Assembly (NCBI GenBank): GCA_963824105.1
Contig: CAWGNN010000009.1
Coordinates: 434,001 to 498,000 of the forward strand
Source of the DNA: CAWDVB01 sp963824105
GTDB taxonomy: Bacteria > Actinomycetota > Actinomycetes > Propionibacteriales > Nocardioidaceae
Reading direction: 5' to 3'
Length of the DNA stretch: 64,000 nucleotides
Part shown: positions 9,128-17,702 of the stretch, piece after piece
Position numbering within the stretch: the stretch's first letter is position 1
Layout of the letters: the number at the start of each line of letters is the position of its first letter
Notes under the pieces: model-generated
Database searches by the model: none
Seen by the model: only the letters and a program-made list of their open reading frames with translations
What the model was told of the DNA's origin: nothing
Translations under genes and position numbers: made by a program

Positions 9128-10269
9128 GTGATGCCCCCCGAGCGTTGATCCAGGTCGACCTCGACGCGATCCGCGCCAACCTCGCCCGGCTTTCCGAGAT
9201 CGCCGGGGGAACACCGCTGCTCGCGGTCGTGAAGGCCGACGGCTACGGCCACGGGATGTTGCCGGTCGCACGTGCCGCCCGGGAGGCGGGAGTCCCCTGG
9301 TTGGGTGTCGCGACGCTGGACGAGGCGGCGGCGCTGCGCGCGGACGGAGACATCGGCCGGTTGCTCGCCTGGCTGGTCGTGCCGGGGGAGGACTATCGCC
9401 CGGTGATCGAGGCGGATGTGGATGTCTCCGTCTCGTCGGCCCAGGTGCTCTCCGAGATAGCCGGGACCGCCCGGGAGATCGGTGCTCCGGCCAGAGTCCA
9501 TCTCAAGGTCGACTCCGGCCTCAACCGCGGCGGCTGTGCCCTCGCCGACTGGCCGGATCTGGTCGCGCAGGCCCGAGCGGCCGAGGACCAGGGCCAGATC
9601 ACGGTCGCGGGGGTCTGGTCGCACTACGCGTGCGCGGACGTCCCTGACCACCCCGCCAACGACGAGCAGGACAAGGCCTTCTCCTGGGCACTGGAAATCG
9701 CCGAGGCGGCCGGCCTCCGTCCCGAGGTACGCCACCTGTCGGCGTCCGCCGCCACGATCGCCCGGCCCGGCGCGCGGTACGACCTGGTGCGCGTCGGGAT
9801 CGCGATGTACGGCCTCTCCCCGATCCCGGACCGCTTCCCGGCCGAGGACCTGGGGCTGGTGCAGGCGATGACCGTGACCGCCCGGCTGGCCCTGACCAAG
9901 GCCATCGACGCCGGTGCCTCGGTGTCGTACGGCCACACCTGGACCGCTGACCGCTCGACCTTGCTCGGTCTGGTGCCGGTCGGGTACGCCGAAGGCATCC
10001 CGCGCTCGGCTTCCTCCGTGGCTGAGGTGTCGGTCCGTGGTCAGCGTCGCCCGATCGCCGGCCGGGTATGCATGGACCAGTTCCTCGTCGACCTCGGGGA
10101 CGAGGACGTCTCTGCCGGGGAGCAGATCCTCCTCTTCGGCCCCGAGGGACCCACCGCCCAGGACTGGGCCGAGGCGTGCGACACCATCTCCTACGAGATC
10201 GTGACCAGGATCGGCGGTCGCTTCGAGCGTCGCTACATTGGGATGGACCCGGAGGAGGCAGCCCGATGA
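9124..10269 (+). CDS. alr: Alanine racemase
   Basis: PLP enzyme that makes D-alanine for peptidoglycan. The 381-aa product has the PLP-lysine motif AVVKADGYGHG (Lys at about residue 37) and the catalytic-Tyr region SYGHTW around residue 265, followed by GLVPVGYAEG. The upstream frame is open back through nnr, but the ATG at 9124 gives the family N-terminus and an ATGA overlap with nnr. A second ATGA overlap joins it to the next gene. Its place just before the tsaE/tsaB/rimI/tsaD group is the standard actinobacterial order. Confidence 0.95.
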   Translation: MSDAPRALIQVDLDAIRANLARLSEIAGGTPLLAVVKADGYGHGMLPVARAAREAGVPWLGVATLDEAAALRADGDIGRLLAWLVVPGEDYRPVIEADVDVSVSSAQVLSEIAGTAREIGAPARVHLKVDSGLNRGGCALADWPDLVAQARAAEDQGQITVAGVWSHYACADVPDHPANDEQDKAFSWALEIAEAAGLRPEVRHLSASAATIARPGARYDLVRVGIAMYGLSPIPDRFPAEDLGLVQAMTVTARLALTKAIDAGASVSYGHTWTADRSTLLGLVPVGYAEGIPRSASSVAEVSVRGQRRPIAGRVCMDQFLVDLGDEDVSAGEQILLFGPEGPTAQDWAEACDTISYEIVTRIGGRFERRYIGMDPEEAAR

Positions 10270-11336
10270 GTGTGGGCTGGAGAGTGGCGGCAGGACTGGG
10301 AGCTGCGGTCGCCGGAGCCTTGGGGGCCGGCTTCGTCGCCGAACGTTCGATCTCGCGGACCCGCCTGGCGGCCGCCCACGACGCCGATGCTCTCGGTGCC
10401 CTGCGCGGTGACACCCGCTCGGTGGTCACCGATGACGGCGTCGTCTTGCATGCCGAGGTGGACGAGGTGGCGCCCTACGCCGCAGGGCCGGATCGGAACA
10501 AGAAGAAGGAGCCGACCCTCATCTTCGTTCACGGCTTCTCGCTCAATCTCGACTGTTGGCACTTCCAGCGGGCGTACTTCCGGGGCAAGCGCCGCCTGGT
10601 CTTCTTCGACCATCGCTCACACGGTCGGTCGGAGAGGTCGTCCCCCGGCGCGGCCACCATTGACCAGCTCGGCCGGGACCTGCTCGCGGTGATCGAGCAG
10701 CTTGCCCCCGATGGTCCGGTGGTGCTCGTGGGCCACTCGATGGGGGGCATGTCGATCATCGCCCTGGCCGAGCAGCACCCGGAGCTCTTCGGGGACAAGG
10801 TCGTCGGCGTGGGCCTTGTCTCCACGACAGCAGGTGCGTTGTCGACGGCAGGGATCCTGCCGTTCGGGCCGGCGCTCCCCCTCGCGGAGGCGGCGCGGGA
10901 GCGTGTCGTGACGTTGTTGACCCGGGCACCTCAGCTCGTGGACACAGCCCGTCGTCGCGGGTCGAACATCGGCTACGTGGTGACCGATCTCCTGGCGTTC
11001 GGTGGGAGCGTTCCCCCCTCGTACGTCGAGTTCATCGACAACATGCTGGCCAGCACACCCTTCGAGGTGGTGGCGGAGTTCTACCCGGAGTTCGGGGAGC
11101 TCGACAAGTTCGACGCCGTCGAGGCGCTGGGCTCGGTGCCCGTCATCGTCGCCTGCGGCACCAAGGACCGGCTGACCCCGATCTCGCACAGCGAAAGGCT
11201 TGCCTCGCTGATCGAGGGCTCGCGCCTCATCGAGTTCCAGGGCACCGGTCACATGGCACAGATGGAGAAGAGCACCGAGCTCAACATCGAGTTGGAGAGC
11301 CTGATCGCCCGAAGCCTGGGGGAGCAGACGGAGTGA
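10266..11336 (+). CDS. Alpha/beta hydrolase
   Basis: Serine hydrolase of 356 aa with an intact triad pattern: oxyanion region HGFSLNLDCW, nucleophile elbow GHSMGGMS, acid in CGTKDRLTP, and histidine in GTGHMAQ. An N-terminal hydrophobic stretch (about residues 5-25) could be a membrane anchor or uncleaved signal. It lies between alr and tsaE in many actinobacteria, but no defined role can be assigned. The physiological substrate is unknown. It is coupled to both neighbours by four-base overlaps. Confidence 0.85.
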   Translation: MSVGWRVAAGLGAAVAGALGAGFVAERSISRTRLAAAHDADALGALRGDTRSVVTDDGVVLHAEVDEVAPYAAGPDRNKKKEPTLIFVHGFSLNLDCWHFQRAYFRGKRRLVFFDHRSHGRSERSSPGAATIDQLGRDLLAVIEQLAPDGPVVLVGHSMGGMSIIALAEQHPELFGDKVVGVGLVSTTAGALSTAGILPFGPALPLAEAARERVVTLLTRAPQLVDTARRRGSNIGYVVTDLLAFGGSVPPSYVEFIDNMLASTPFEVVAEFYPEFGELDKFDAVEALGSVPVIVACGTKDRLTPISHSERLASLIEGSRLIEFQGTGHMAQMEKSTELNIELESLIARSLGEQTE

Positions 11337-12280
11337 CGCTCGAGCCGACCCGGGTCGTCGAGGTGGGCCCGGAGGCGGCGGAAACCGTGTGGGCCCTGGT
11401 CCTCGAGGGCTTCGGGGCCCGTCCCCCACTGGATCCGCCGGCGCCCGCGCTGGCCGAGTCGGTCGAGTCGGTCGCCGAGTCGCTCGCCGAGCAGGGCGGG
11501 CTTCTCGCCACCGTGGGTGACCAGGCGGCCGGGTCGCTGATCCTCCGCCCCGAGGGGACGTTGCTGAGGCTCACCCGGGTCGCCGTCGCGCCGCAGTTCC
11601 AGAAGCTGGGTGTGGCCGGGGCTCTGGTGGCCGAGGCCGAGCGGCATGCCCGGCGCGCAGGGTTCGTGGGGACCGAGCTGATCGCCCGGGCCGAGCTGCC
11701 CCAGACGGTCGCCTTCTGGGAGCACCTCGGGTACCGCGAGCTATCCCGGGAAGGGACCTCCCTGACCATGGCCAAGTCGCTCCCGGTCGATCTGGTGGCC
11801 GACACCGCCGATGACCTGCGGGCTCAGGGGGAGGCTCTTGCCGTTGCCCTACGCGCTGGTGACCTGGTGGTGCTCTCCGGGGAGCTCGGGTCGGGCAAGA
11901 CCACCCTCACCCAGGGGATCGGCAAGGGCCTGTCCGTCCGTGGTGACATCACCTCGCCCACCTTCGTCATCGCGCGGGTCCACCCGTCGACGGTCGGCGG
12001 CCCGGGGCTCGTGCACGTCGACGCGTACCGGCTCTCCGACCCCAGCGAGATCGACGATCTCGACCTGGACGCATCGGTCGAGTCCTCGGTCACGGTGGTC
12101 GAGTGGGGTGAGGGGAAGGTCGAGGACCTCGTCGCATCACGCCTCGAGGTGCACATCTCCCGCCGCAGCGGTGCCGATCCGGGGGCGGACGCCGAGGGCG
12201 CGGTCGAGGACGTCGACCCCCGTCATCTCCGGATCACCCCGGTGGGGGCCCGGTGGCTGGGTGTCCGCCTGCCGGGCTGA
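11333..12280 (+). CDS. tsaE: GNAT domain fused to TsaE ATPase
   Basis: The C-terminal half (about residues 150-315) is TsaE, the ATPase that supports the TsaB-TsaD complex in tRNA N6-threonylcarbamoyladenosine synthesis. It has the Walker A GELGSGKTTLTQG, then SPTFVIAR and HVDAYRL, all TsaE hallmarks. The N-terminal 145 residues look like a GNAT acetyltransferase, with an acetyl-CoA loop FQKLGVAGALVAEAE near residue 88. TsaE alone is usually about 155 aa, so the 315-aa length is a real fusion in one frame. The GTG start at 11333 overlaps the hydrolase stop. The GNAT substrate is unknown. Confidence 0.88.
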   Translation: MTLEPTRVVEVGPEAAETVWALVLEGFGARPPLDPPAPALAESVESVAESLAEQGGLLATVGDQAAGSLILRPEGTLLRLTRVAVAPQFQKLGVAGALVAEAERHARRAGFVGTELIARAELPQTVAFWEHLGYRELSREGTSLTMAKSLPVDLVADTADDLRAQGEALAVALRAGDLVVLSGELGSGKTTLTQGIGKGLSVRGDITSPTFVIARVHPSTVGGPGLVHVDAYRLSDPSEIDDLDLDASVESSVTVVEWGEGKVEDLVASRLEVHISRRSGADPGADAEGAVEDVDPRHLRITPVGARWLGVRLPG

Positions 12281-12294
12281 CGTAACCTCGTCCC

Positions 12295-12942
12295 GTGCTT
12301 CTCGCCTTCGACACCTCGTCGGCTGCCGTGACCGTGGCCCTGCACGACGGGTCCGCGGTGCTGGCGCAGCAGTCGCAGATCGGTGCCTTGGCCCATGCTG
12401 AGCTCCTCGCCCCGGCCATCGCGTCCGTGCTGACCTCCGCCGGGGCCACCCGGACCGATCTGACCGCGATCGCGGTCGGTGTCGGCCCGGGTCCCTTCAC
12501 CGGGCTCCGGGTCGGGATCACCACCGCTCTGGTGATGGGCGCGGCACTGCAGATCCCCGTCCACGGGGTCTGCTCGCTCGACGTGATCGCCCGCGAGCTG
12601 GTGGGGTCGGGTCGCTCTGTCGGGTCTTTCGTCGTGGCGACCGACGCGCGGCGTCGCGAGGTCTACTGGGCGAGGTACGACGCGGAGGGCGGCCGCCTCG
12701 ACGGTCCTGCCGTCGACCTTCCGGCCGATCTGGCCGCGGCGTCCCGCGGGTTGTCCGTCGTCGGCCGCGGGGCGGAGCTCTACGCCGACGTCCTGGCCGC
12801 GGCCGACGGTCCGACGTACCCGAGTGCCGCCGTGCTCGCCGAGTCGGTCGTGTCCAAGACCGTCCCGCTCCTCGACCCGGCTCCCCTCTACCTGCGCCGC
12901 CCCGATGTCCAGGAGCCCGGCCGGCCGAAGAAGGTGTCATGA
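12295..12942 (+). CDS. tsaB: tRNA threonylcarbamoyladenosine synthesis protein TsaB
   Basis: Inactive ASKHA-fold partner of TsaD in t6A modification. The 215-aa product starts LLAFDTSSAAVTVALHDG and has GVGPGPFTGLRVG near residue 65, the typical TsaB loop. The GTG start lies 14 bases after tsaE. TAACCT (12283-12288) lies six bases upstream, so an internal leaderless transcript is possible. Its stop overlaps rimI by four bases. Confidence 0.93.
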   Translation: MLLAFDTSSAAVTVALHDGSAVLAQQSQIGALAHAELLAPAIASVLTSAGATRTDLTAIAVGVGPGPFTGLRVGITTALVMGAALQIPVHGVCSLDVIARELVGSGRSVGSFVVATDARRREVYWARYDAEGGRLDGPAVDLPADLAAASRGLSVVGRGAELYADVLAAADGPTYPSAAVLAESVVSKTVPLLDPAPLYLRRPDVQEPGRPKKVS

Positions 12943-13415
12943 GGATCCGGACCGCGAAGGACGGCGATGCCGCGGCGATCGCCCGCCTGGAGACCGATCT
13001 CTTCGGAACCGACGCTTGGAGCGAGCGTCAGGTGCTCGAAGAGTTGAGCGGGGATAGGCGCCATCTGGTCGTGGCGACCGACGGCGACGCCGTGGTCGGC
13101 TATGCGACGACCGTGAGCGCAGTGGAGGTGGTCGACCTCAACCGGATCGCGGTCACCATGACCCACCAGCGGAAGGGTGTCGCCCGGCTGCTCCTCGCCG
13201 AGGTGATGGGCGCGGCGAGCGCCCGGGGAGCGACCCGGATGCTGCTCGAGGTGTCGTCGGAGAACTCCGCCGCCCTCGCGTTCTATGAGCGATCCGGCTT
13301 CACCGAGATCGACCGGCGCCCGCGCTACTACCGGGACGGCAGCGACGCGATCGTGATGGAGCTCGCCCTGCATGCCCCGAGCGAGACCCGACAGGAGGAC
13401 ACCGTCCATGGCTGA
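12939..13415 (+). CDS. rimI: Ribosomal-protein/protein N-acetyltransferase RimI
   Basis: GNAT acetyltransferase of 158 aa, expected to acetylate protein N-termini such as that of ribosomal protein bS18. The acetyl-CoA loop RKGVARLLLAEVM is near residue 86, followed by the family signature ALAFYERSGFTEIDRRPRYY. It lies between tsaB and tsaD with overlaps at both ends, the usual actinobacterial arrangement. The ATG at 12939 is set by the ATGA overlap with tsaB. Confidence 0.92.
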   Translation: MRIRTAKDGDAAAIARLETDLFGTDAWSERQVLEELSGDRRHLVVATDGDAVVGYATTVSAVEVVDLNRIAVTMTHQRKGVARLLLAEVMGAASARGATRMLLEVSSENSAALAFYERSGFTEIDRRPRYYRDGSDAIVMELALHAPSETRQEDTVHG

Positions 13416-14454
13416 CGAACCACTCGTGCTCGGGATCGAGACGTCCTGCGACGAGACCGGCATCGGGATCGTCAGGGGACACACCCTCCTGGCCGACGCC
13501 GTCGCGTCCTCGGTCGAGGAGCACGTCCGCTTCGGCGGCGTGGTGCCCGAGGTTGCCTCGCGCGCTCACCTCGAGGCGATGGTGCCGATGCTGGACCGCG
13601 CCTGCGAGACCGCCGGGATCACCCTGTCCGACGTCGACGCGATCGCGGTCACCAGCGGGCCCGGCCTGGTCGGTGCGCTGATGGTCGGGCTCTCGGCCGC
13701 CAAGGCGCTATCGCTCGCGCTGGACAAGCCTCTCTACGGCGTGAACCACCTGGCCGCCCACGTCGCGGTCGACCAGCTCGAGCACGGAGCCCTCCCCGAG
13801 CCCTGCCTGGCGCTGCTGGTCAGCGGCGGGCACTCCTCGCTGCTGCGGGTCGACGACGTCACGGGCGCGATCACGCCGCTCGGCGCGACGATCGACGATG
13901 CCGCGGGGGAGGCCTTCGACAAGGTAGCCCGGCTGCTCGGTCTCGGCTTCCCCGGCGGCCCCTTCATCGACAAGGCGGCCGTCTCGGGATCCTCGGTGGC
14001 GATCGACTTCCCTCGCGGCCTCACCGGCCAGCGGGACCTGCAGCGGCACCGCTTCGACTTCTCCTTCTCCGGCCTGAAGACGGCGGTCGCCCGCTGGGTC
14101 GAGGCCAAGGAGGCGTCGGGGGAGCCCGTCCCGGTGAACGACGTGGCCGCGTCGTTCCAGGAGGCGGTGTGCGACGTCCTCGTGCGCAAGACCCTCGACG
14201 CGGCAGCGGACCTCGGGGTCGAGGACATCCTGATCGGCGGCGGCGTCGCGGCGAACTCACGCCTGCGTGCCTTGGCCGAGGAACGCGCCTCGAAGCTCGG
14301 CATCCGAGTGCGAGTCCCCCGGCCCAAGCTCTGCACCGACAACGGTGCGATGGTGGCGGCTCTCGGCTCGGAGCTGGTGGCCCGCAACCGCACGCCTTCA
14401 ACGCTCGGCATCCCCGCCGACTCGAGTCTGCCGGTCACCGAGGTTGTTGCCTGA
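13408..14454 (+). CDS. tsaD: tRNA threonylcarbamoyltransferase TsaD
   Basis: Catalytic subunit that transfers the threonylcarbamoyl group to A37 of ANN-decoding tRNAs. The 348-aa product has GIETSCDETGIG at the N-terminus, the metal-binding HLAAHVAV (HxxxH) near residue 112, the DDAAGEAFDK loop, and the C-terminal TDNGAMVA. The start at 13408 is chosen because AGGAGG lies ten bases upstream and the family N-terminus begins there, although the frame is open earlier. It overlaps rimI by eight bases and ends the nnr-to-tsaD gene run. Confidence 0.95.
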   Translation: MADEPLVLGIETSCDETGIGIVRGHTLLADAVASSVEEHVRFGGVVPEVASRAHLEAMVPMLDRACETAGITLSDVDAIAVTSGPGLVGALMVGLSAAKALSLALDKPLYGVNHLAAHVAVDQLEHGALPEPCLALLVSGGHSSLLRVDDVTGAITPLGATIDDAAGEAFDKVARLLGLGFPGGPFIDKAAVSGSSVAIDFPRGLTGQRDLQRHRFDFSFSGLKTAVARWVEAKEASGEPVPVNDVAASFQEAVCDVLVRKTLDAAADLGVEDILIGGGVAANSRLRALAEERASKLGIRVRVPRPKLCTDNGAMVAALGSELVARNRTPSTLGIPADSSLPVTEVVA

Positions 14455-14482
14455 TCCTCCCCTGCGGGGTTGGAACCAATCC

Positions 14483-15063
14483 CTAGGGCGCGATCGCCAC
14501 CTGCGACGCGCTCCCGGCGACGGCGATAGCCCTGAAGGAGTCCGGCACGGGATCGATGACCGAGACCGTACCGATGTCGGAGTTGCTGCTGCTGCCGCGG
14601 CCGGCCACGTAGACGGTGCCTGCGTTGGGTGTGCCGGCCGGTGCGACCACCACCGCGTAGGGGACGTTGCCGAGGTCGACGGTGGCAGCGACGTTCAGGC
14701 CTGCCGGGGTCGATGATCGACAGCTCGCCGCTGTGACTCTTGTAGGGATGGCGTGCGCCGATCACGTAGGCGGTGCCGGCGATCGTGGATCCCGGGGGCG
14801 AAGTCTCCGCGTCGGTGGCGCTACTGCCGGTGGGCGAGGCCGTGGTGACGGGTGGGGCCTGGGAGCGCTGGTGGTTGACCAGGACGATGCTGACCACGGG
14901 GACGGTAATGGCAGCGACCGTGGCCGCGACGGCGATCGAGACTGTCCGCCAGGTGCCGTGGTTCCTGCTGCGCTTGATCACGGCGAGGTCGACGCGCTCG
15001 GTCCGCATCTCGTCGGCGAGGTCGTGAAGGCCCCTAGGTGAGGTGGCGTTCGGCGTTGGTCAT
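14483..15063 (-). pseudogene. Frameshifted membrane partner of ECF sigma factor A
   Basis: Downstream partner of the sigma gene at 15060, overlapping it through ATGA. Reading from 15063 gives MTNAERHLT and then TAG (15036-15034). A one-base shift restores GLHDLADEMRTERVDL and the membrane helix VSIAVAATVAAITVPVVSIV. A second shift at a G-run (14706-14709) is needed to continue into LNVAATVDLGNVPYAVVVAP and YVAGRG, which look like YVTN-type beta-propeller repeats, ending at 14483. Three frames are used and the product is much shorter than its paralogues, so it is probably dead. A shorter protein from ATG 15008 would still cross the membrane. Confidence 0.7.
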
Positions 15064-15569
15064 GCCCACTCCTCCAGATCCGTGAGCTGGGGGTGTGCTC
15101 GGAGGGTTGCGATGGCGCGGTTGGCCTGGGACCTGACGGTGCCGGGTGAGACCCCCAGCAGATCGGCGATGGCGGTAGCCGGCAGATCCTCGTAGTAGCG
15201 CAGGACGATCACGGTGCGCTGCTTGGGAGGCAGCGCCTTGATGAGGGCGGTCAGTGCCTTCCGGGTGTCGGGGTCAGGGGCCGTTTGGTCGACGGTCCCG
15301 GCGACCAGGCCGGCGGAGCTCACCTCACGGCGTCGCCAGGGCTTGGGCCACGCGGAGTTGTGCGCGTTCACCATGAACCGGCGGACGTAGCCGTCGAGTG
15401 ACTCCGGGTCGCGCACCTTGTCCCATGACCGGTAGAGCGCGGTCAGCGCCGTCTGGACGAGCTCCTCGGCATCGTGGCTGTCCCCCGTGAGCAGGTAGGC
15501 GGTGCGGAGCAAACTGCGCTCAAGTCGTCGCACGTAGGCGTCGAACTCGTCCTCCCTCGAGTCCGACAC
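15060..15569 (-). CDS. SigE-family ECF RNA polymerase sigma factor (copy A)
   Basis: 169-aa group IV sigma factor of the SigE/SigM-like actinobacterial family. Region 2 (RRLERSLLRTAYLLTGD, then DAEELVQTALTALYRSW) and region 4 (LPPKQRTVIVLRYYEDL, GVSPGTVRSQANRAI) are complete. The GTG start at 15569 is preceded by GGGGGAGGGG. It is the leftmost of four paralogues in a tandem array and is followed by a frameshifted partner gene, so it may lack its cognate regulator. A promoter like those of the other three copies lies 74 bases upstream, but with the weakest -10 match. Confidence 0.9.
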   Translation of the reverse strand: MSDSREDEFDAYVRRLERSLLRTAYLLTGDSHDAEELVQTALTALYRSWDKVRDPESLDGYVRRFMVNAHNSAWPKPWRRREVSSAGLVAGTVDQTAPDPDTRKALTALIKALPPKQRTVIVLRYYEDLPATAIADLLGVSPGTVRSQANRAIATLRAHPQLTDLEEWA

Positions 15570-15642
15570 CGCCCCTCCCCCGCTGACTGCAGCTGCGCTG
15601 CCTTGGCCATCGGCCCCCCGATTCTGCCTATGGTGATCCGGA

Positions 15643-15674
15643 CCAAGAGCACGTGACGCGCGGAACGTTGCATC
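15643..15674 (-). promoter_or_regulatory. Array promoter A (ECF-type)
   Basis: On the minus strand GATGCAACG (15674-15666) is followed after 15 bases by GCTCTTGG (15650-15643). It matches the box pairs before sigma copies B, C and D at the same distance from the GTG start, with one change in the -35 and two in the -10. Confidence 0.6.
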
Positions 15675-15726
15675 ACCGTGTGCAGCGGCTCGGGCCTCGG
15701 CCGGTCGTGGGCGTCGTCGCCTGGGC

Positions 15727-17031
15727 TCAGGGCTGGGTCTCGAGGGTCATCGGTGGGACGTACATCACCTGGGGGTTGATGGGGGGTGGGAGCGTCCCGA
15801 CGTCGACCAACTCGACCGATCCATCGACGCCGAGCCGCACGACCTTCCAGCTGTCGGGCTTGTGGAGGTGGACGAAGGCGAGGAGGTGCGTGTCGTCCTC
15901 CCAGACGGCACCGAGGATCGCGGATGAGTAGTCCTCGGAGGCGACGAATTCGACGAGGACCTTTCCGGTCCTGGCGTCCAGGATGCTCACGGTCGGATCC
16001 CCTAGTCCTTCGGGGTTCTGAGGCCGACCGATCAGCAGATTCCCGTTCGGGCTGAATGGGCCCGGGGTGTTGGTGCACTTCTTCCAAAGCTGGCGGCCGT
16101 CGATGGAGGAGTGCATGGTGGTGCATCCGGTCAGCATGCTGGTTGACGGGATTTCCGCGATCTCGCCGTTGGGGCCGACCGAGACCGCGGCGCGGAGACT
16201 CGTGACCGGCGTGACCTTGCCATGCGGTGTGGCGAGCATGGTCTGCCATCCCTGGTTGTAGCCAAGGAGCACCACGGAGCCGTCCGGAAGAATGCCCACG
16301 GGAGAGCCCGCCCCATCCGGAAGTTTCCACCTCCTGGTCACCTGGCCGTCGGCGCTACGGAATGCGAGCTCGTTCATGCCGGCGAAGTAGGCGATTGCGC
16401 CGTCCGCGCGACGCACCAAGGACGCGTTCGGGACCGGCCAGCTGGTGCGATTCAGATCGACGGTTGGCGGAGCATTGACGATGCGCGCCTCCATGCCGGG
16501 ATTCTTCGATCCGATCGATGTCCGCACCATGAGGAGAAGGGTGCTGTGGTCGCCGGGCATGAGGGGATAGGGCGCGAAGGCCGCCACCTGTTCGTCTGCC
16601 GCTAGCCCGAGGTCAACGCCTTCGAAGTTGTTCCCGATGATGTAGGGAATCCCCGGTGCCGGCCCCATGGGGGCCGTCGTGGTATCGATCCGTACCTTCC
16701 CGATCGGCGACGGAAGCGTCGTAAGGCTCGGGCTCGCCGACGTGGTCGTCTCCGTCGGCTCCGAGGAGGCGACCGAGGTCGTCGGGCTGGTTGTCAGTGA
16801 TCCGGTAGTGGCCGGTGGGATGTGGGAGCTCGTCTGGTTGACGATCACGATGCTGATGACGGGGATGGTGATGGCGGCGACGGTGGCGGTGGCGGCGATC
16901 GCGACTGCGCGCCAGGTGTTTCGGCGGTGGCCGCGGGGGCGGGTGATCTGAGCGGGGTCGAGATGGGCCGGCGGCATCCGATCGGCGATGCGACCGAGTC
17001 CTTCGGTGAGCCGGCGGTCGGGGCTGGTCAT
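15727..17031 (-). CDS. Membrane-anchored beta-propeller-like partner of sigma B
   Basis: 434-aa protein overlapping the sigma B stop by ATGA. It has a cytoplasmic N-terminus of about 40 residues with the shared motif RRLTEGLGRIADRMPP, one membrane helix (AIAATATVAAITIPVISIVIV, about residues 44-64), a Ser/Thr-rich linker, and an extracytoplasmic domain of repeated beta-strand units. The domain ends in WEDDTHLLAFVHLHKP and VVRLGVDGSVE. The layout suggests a sigma-regulating sensor, but there is no recognisable zinc anti-sigma (HxxxCxxC) motif, so an anti-sigma role is inferred only from position and topology. The start at 17031 is preferred over upstream frame extension because of the overlap. 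Confidence 0.75.
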   Translation of the reverse strand: MTSPDRRLTEGLGRIADRMPPAHLDPAQITRPRGHRRNTWRAVAIAATATVAAITIPVISIVIVNQTSSHIPPATTGSLTTSPTTSVASSEPTETTTSASPSLTTLPSPIGKVRIDTTTAPMGPAPGIPYIIGNNFEGVDLGLAADEQVAAFAPYPLMPGDHSTLLLMVRTSIGSKNPGMEARIVNAPPTVDLNRTSWPVPNASLVRRADGAIAYFAGMNELAFRSADGQVTRRWKLPDGAGSPVGILPDGSVVLLGYNQGWQTMLATPHGKVTPVTSLRAAVSVGPNGEIAEIPSTSMLTGCTTMHSSIDGRQLWKKCTNTPGPFSPNGNLLIGRPQNPEGLGDPTVSILDARTGKVLVEFVASEDYSSAILGAVWEDDTHLLAFVHLHKPDSWKVVRLGVDGSVELVDVGTLPPPINPQVMYVPPMTLETQP

Positions 17032-17546
17032 GCCCAGTCCTCCAGATCCGTGAATTCCGGGTGGGCCCGGAGTGTGGCGATGGCGCGGTTGGCCTGGGAC
17101 TTGACCGTGCCCGGGGTGATCCCCATCAAGTCGGCGATGGTGTCGATGGCCAGGTCCTCGTAGTAGCGGAGCACGATCACCGTGCGCTGCTTGGGCGGCA
17201 GCGTCTTGACCAGCTCCCACAGCGCATCGATCGTGTCCGGGTCGTCGGCGGGGGACGGCAGGGACTGGGCCCGGTCGGCGACCAGCTCAGTCATCGCGAC
17301 CTCGCGCCGACGCCAGCCCTTGCGCCAGAACGAGTTGTGTCCATTGACCAGGATCTTGCGCACGTACCCGTCGAGCGCGGCCCGGTCCTCGATGTCGTCC
17401 CAGTGCGAGTAGAGCTGCGTCAAGCCGGTCTGGACGAGGTCCTCTGCGAGGTGCACGTCGCCGGTCAGCAGGTAGGCGGTCCGCAGCAGGCTCTGCTCGC
17501 GGCGACGGAAGTAGTCGGCGAACTCCTCGTCGCGTGAGACCGACAC
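17028..17546 (-). CDS. SigE-family ECF RNA polymerase sigma factor (copy B)
   Basis: 172-aa ECF sigma factor with region 2 (RRREQSLLRTAYLLTGD, LAEDLVQTGLTQLYSHW) and region 4 (LPPKQRTVIVLRYYEDL, GITPGTVKSQANRAI). The GTG at 17546 is chosen because it lines up with the starts of copies A, C and D, has GGGGGGAAC upstream, and sits 75 bases from the shared promoter. The frame extends 12 codons further without extra homology. It probably initiates transcription of its own two-gene operon. Confidence 0.9.
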   Translation of the reverse strand: MSVSRDEEFADYFRRREQSLLRTAYLLTGDVHLAEDLVQTGLTQLYSHWDDIEDRAALDGYVRKILVNGHNSFWRKGWRRREVAMTELVADRAQSLPSPADDPDTIDALWELVKTLPPKQRTVIVLRYYEDLAIDTIADLMGITPGTVKSQANRAIATLRAHPEFTDLEDWA

Positions 17547-17620
17547 CGTTCCCCCCATCGCTCGTGTGCTGGCTTCCGCCACCGCTGGTCCTCCGAGTCT
17601 TGCGTACCCGATCGAAAGCA

Positions 17621-17650
17621 GGACGCAAAATCGGTACGGAAGGTTGCATC
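17621..17650 (-). promoter_or_regulatory. Array promoter B (ECF-type)
   Basis: GATGCAACC (17650-17642) and GCGTCC (17626-17621) on the minus strand, 15 bases apart, 75 bases before the sigma B GTG. It is one of four near-identical promoters in the array. Confidence 0.7.
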
Positions 17651-17702
17651 GCGCGGTCAGGTCGTCCGCTCGGGCGCCCGACCTGACCGGAGACGCGGCT
17701 GC

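Noticed and set aside
16667..16951. 94-aa plus-strand frame within partner B
   Set aside because: It is the antisense of the membrane helix and linker region of partner B.
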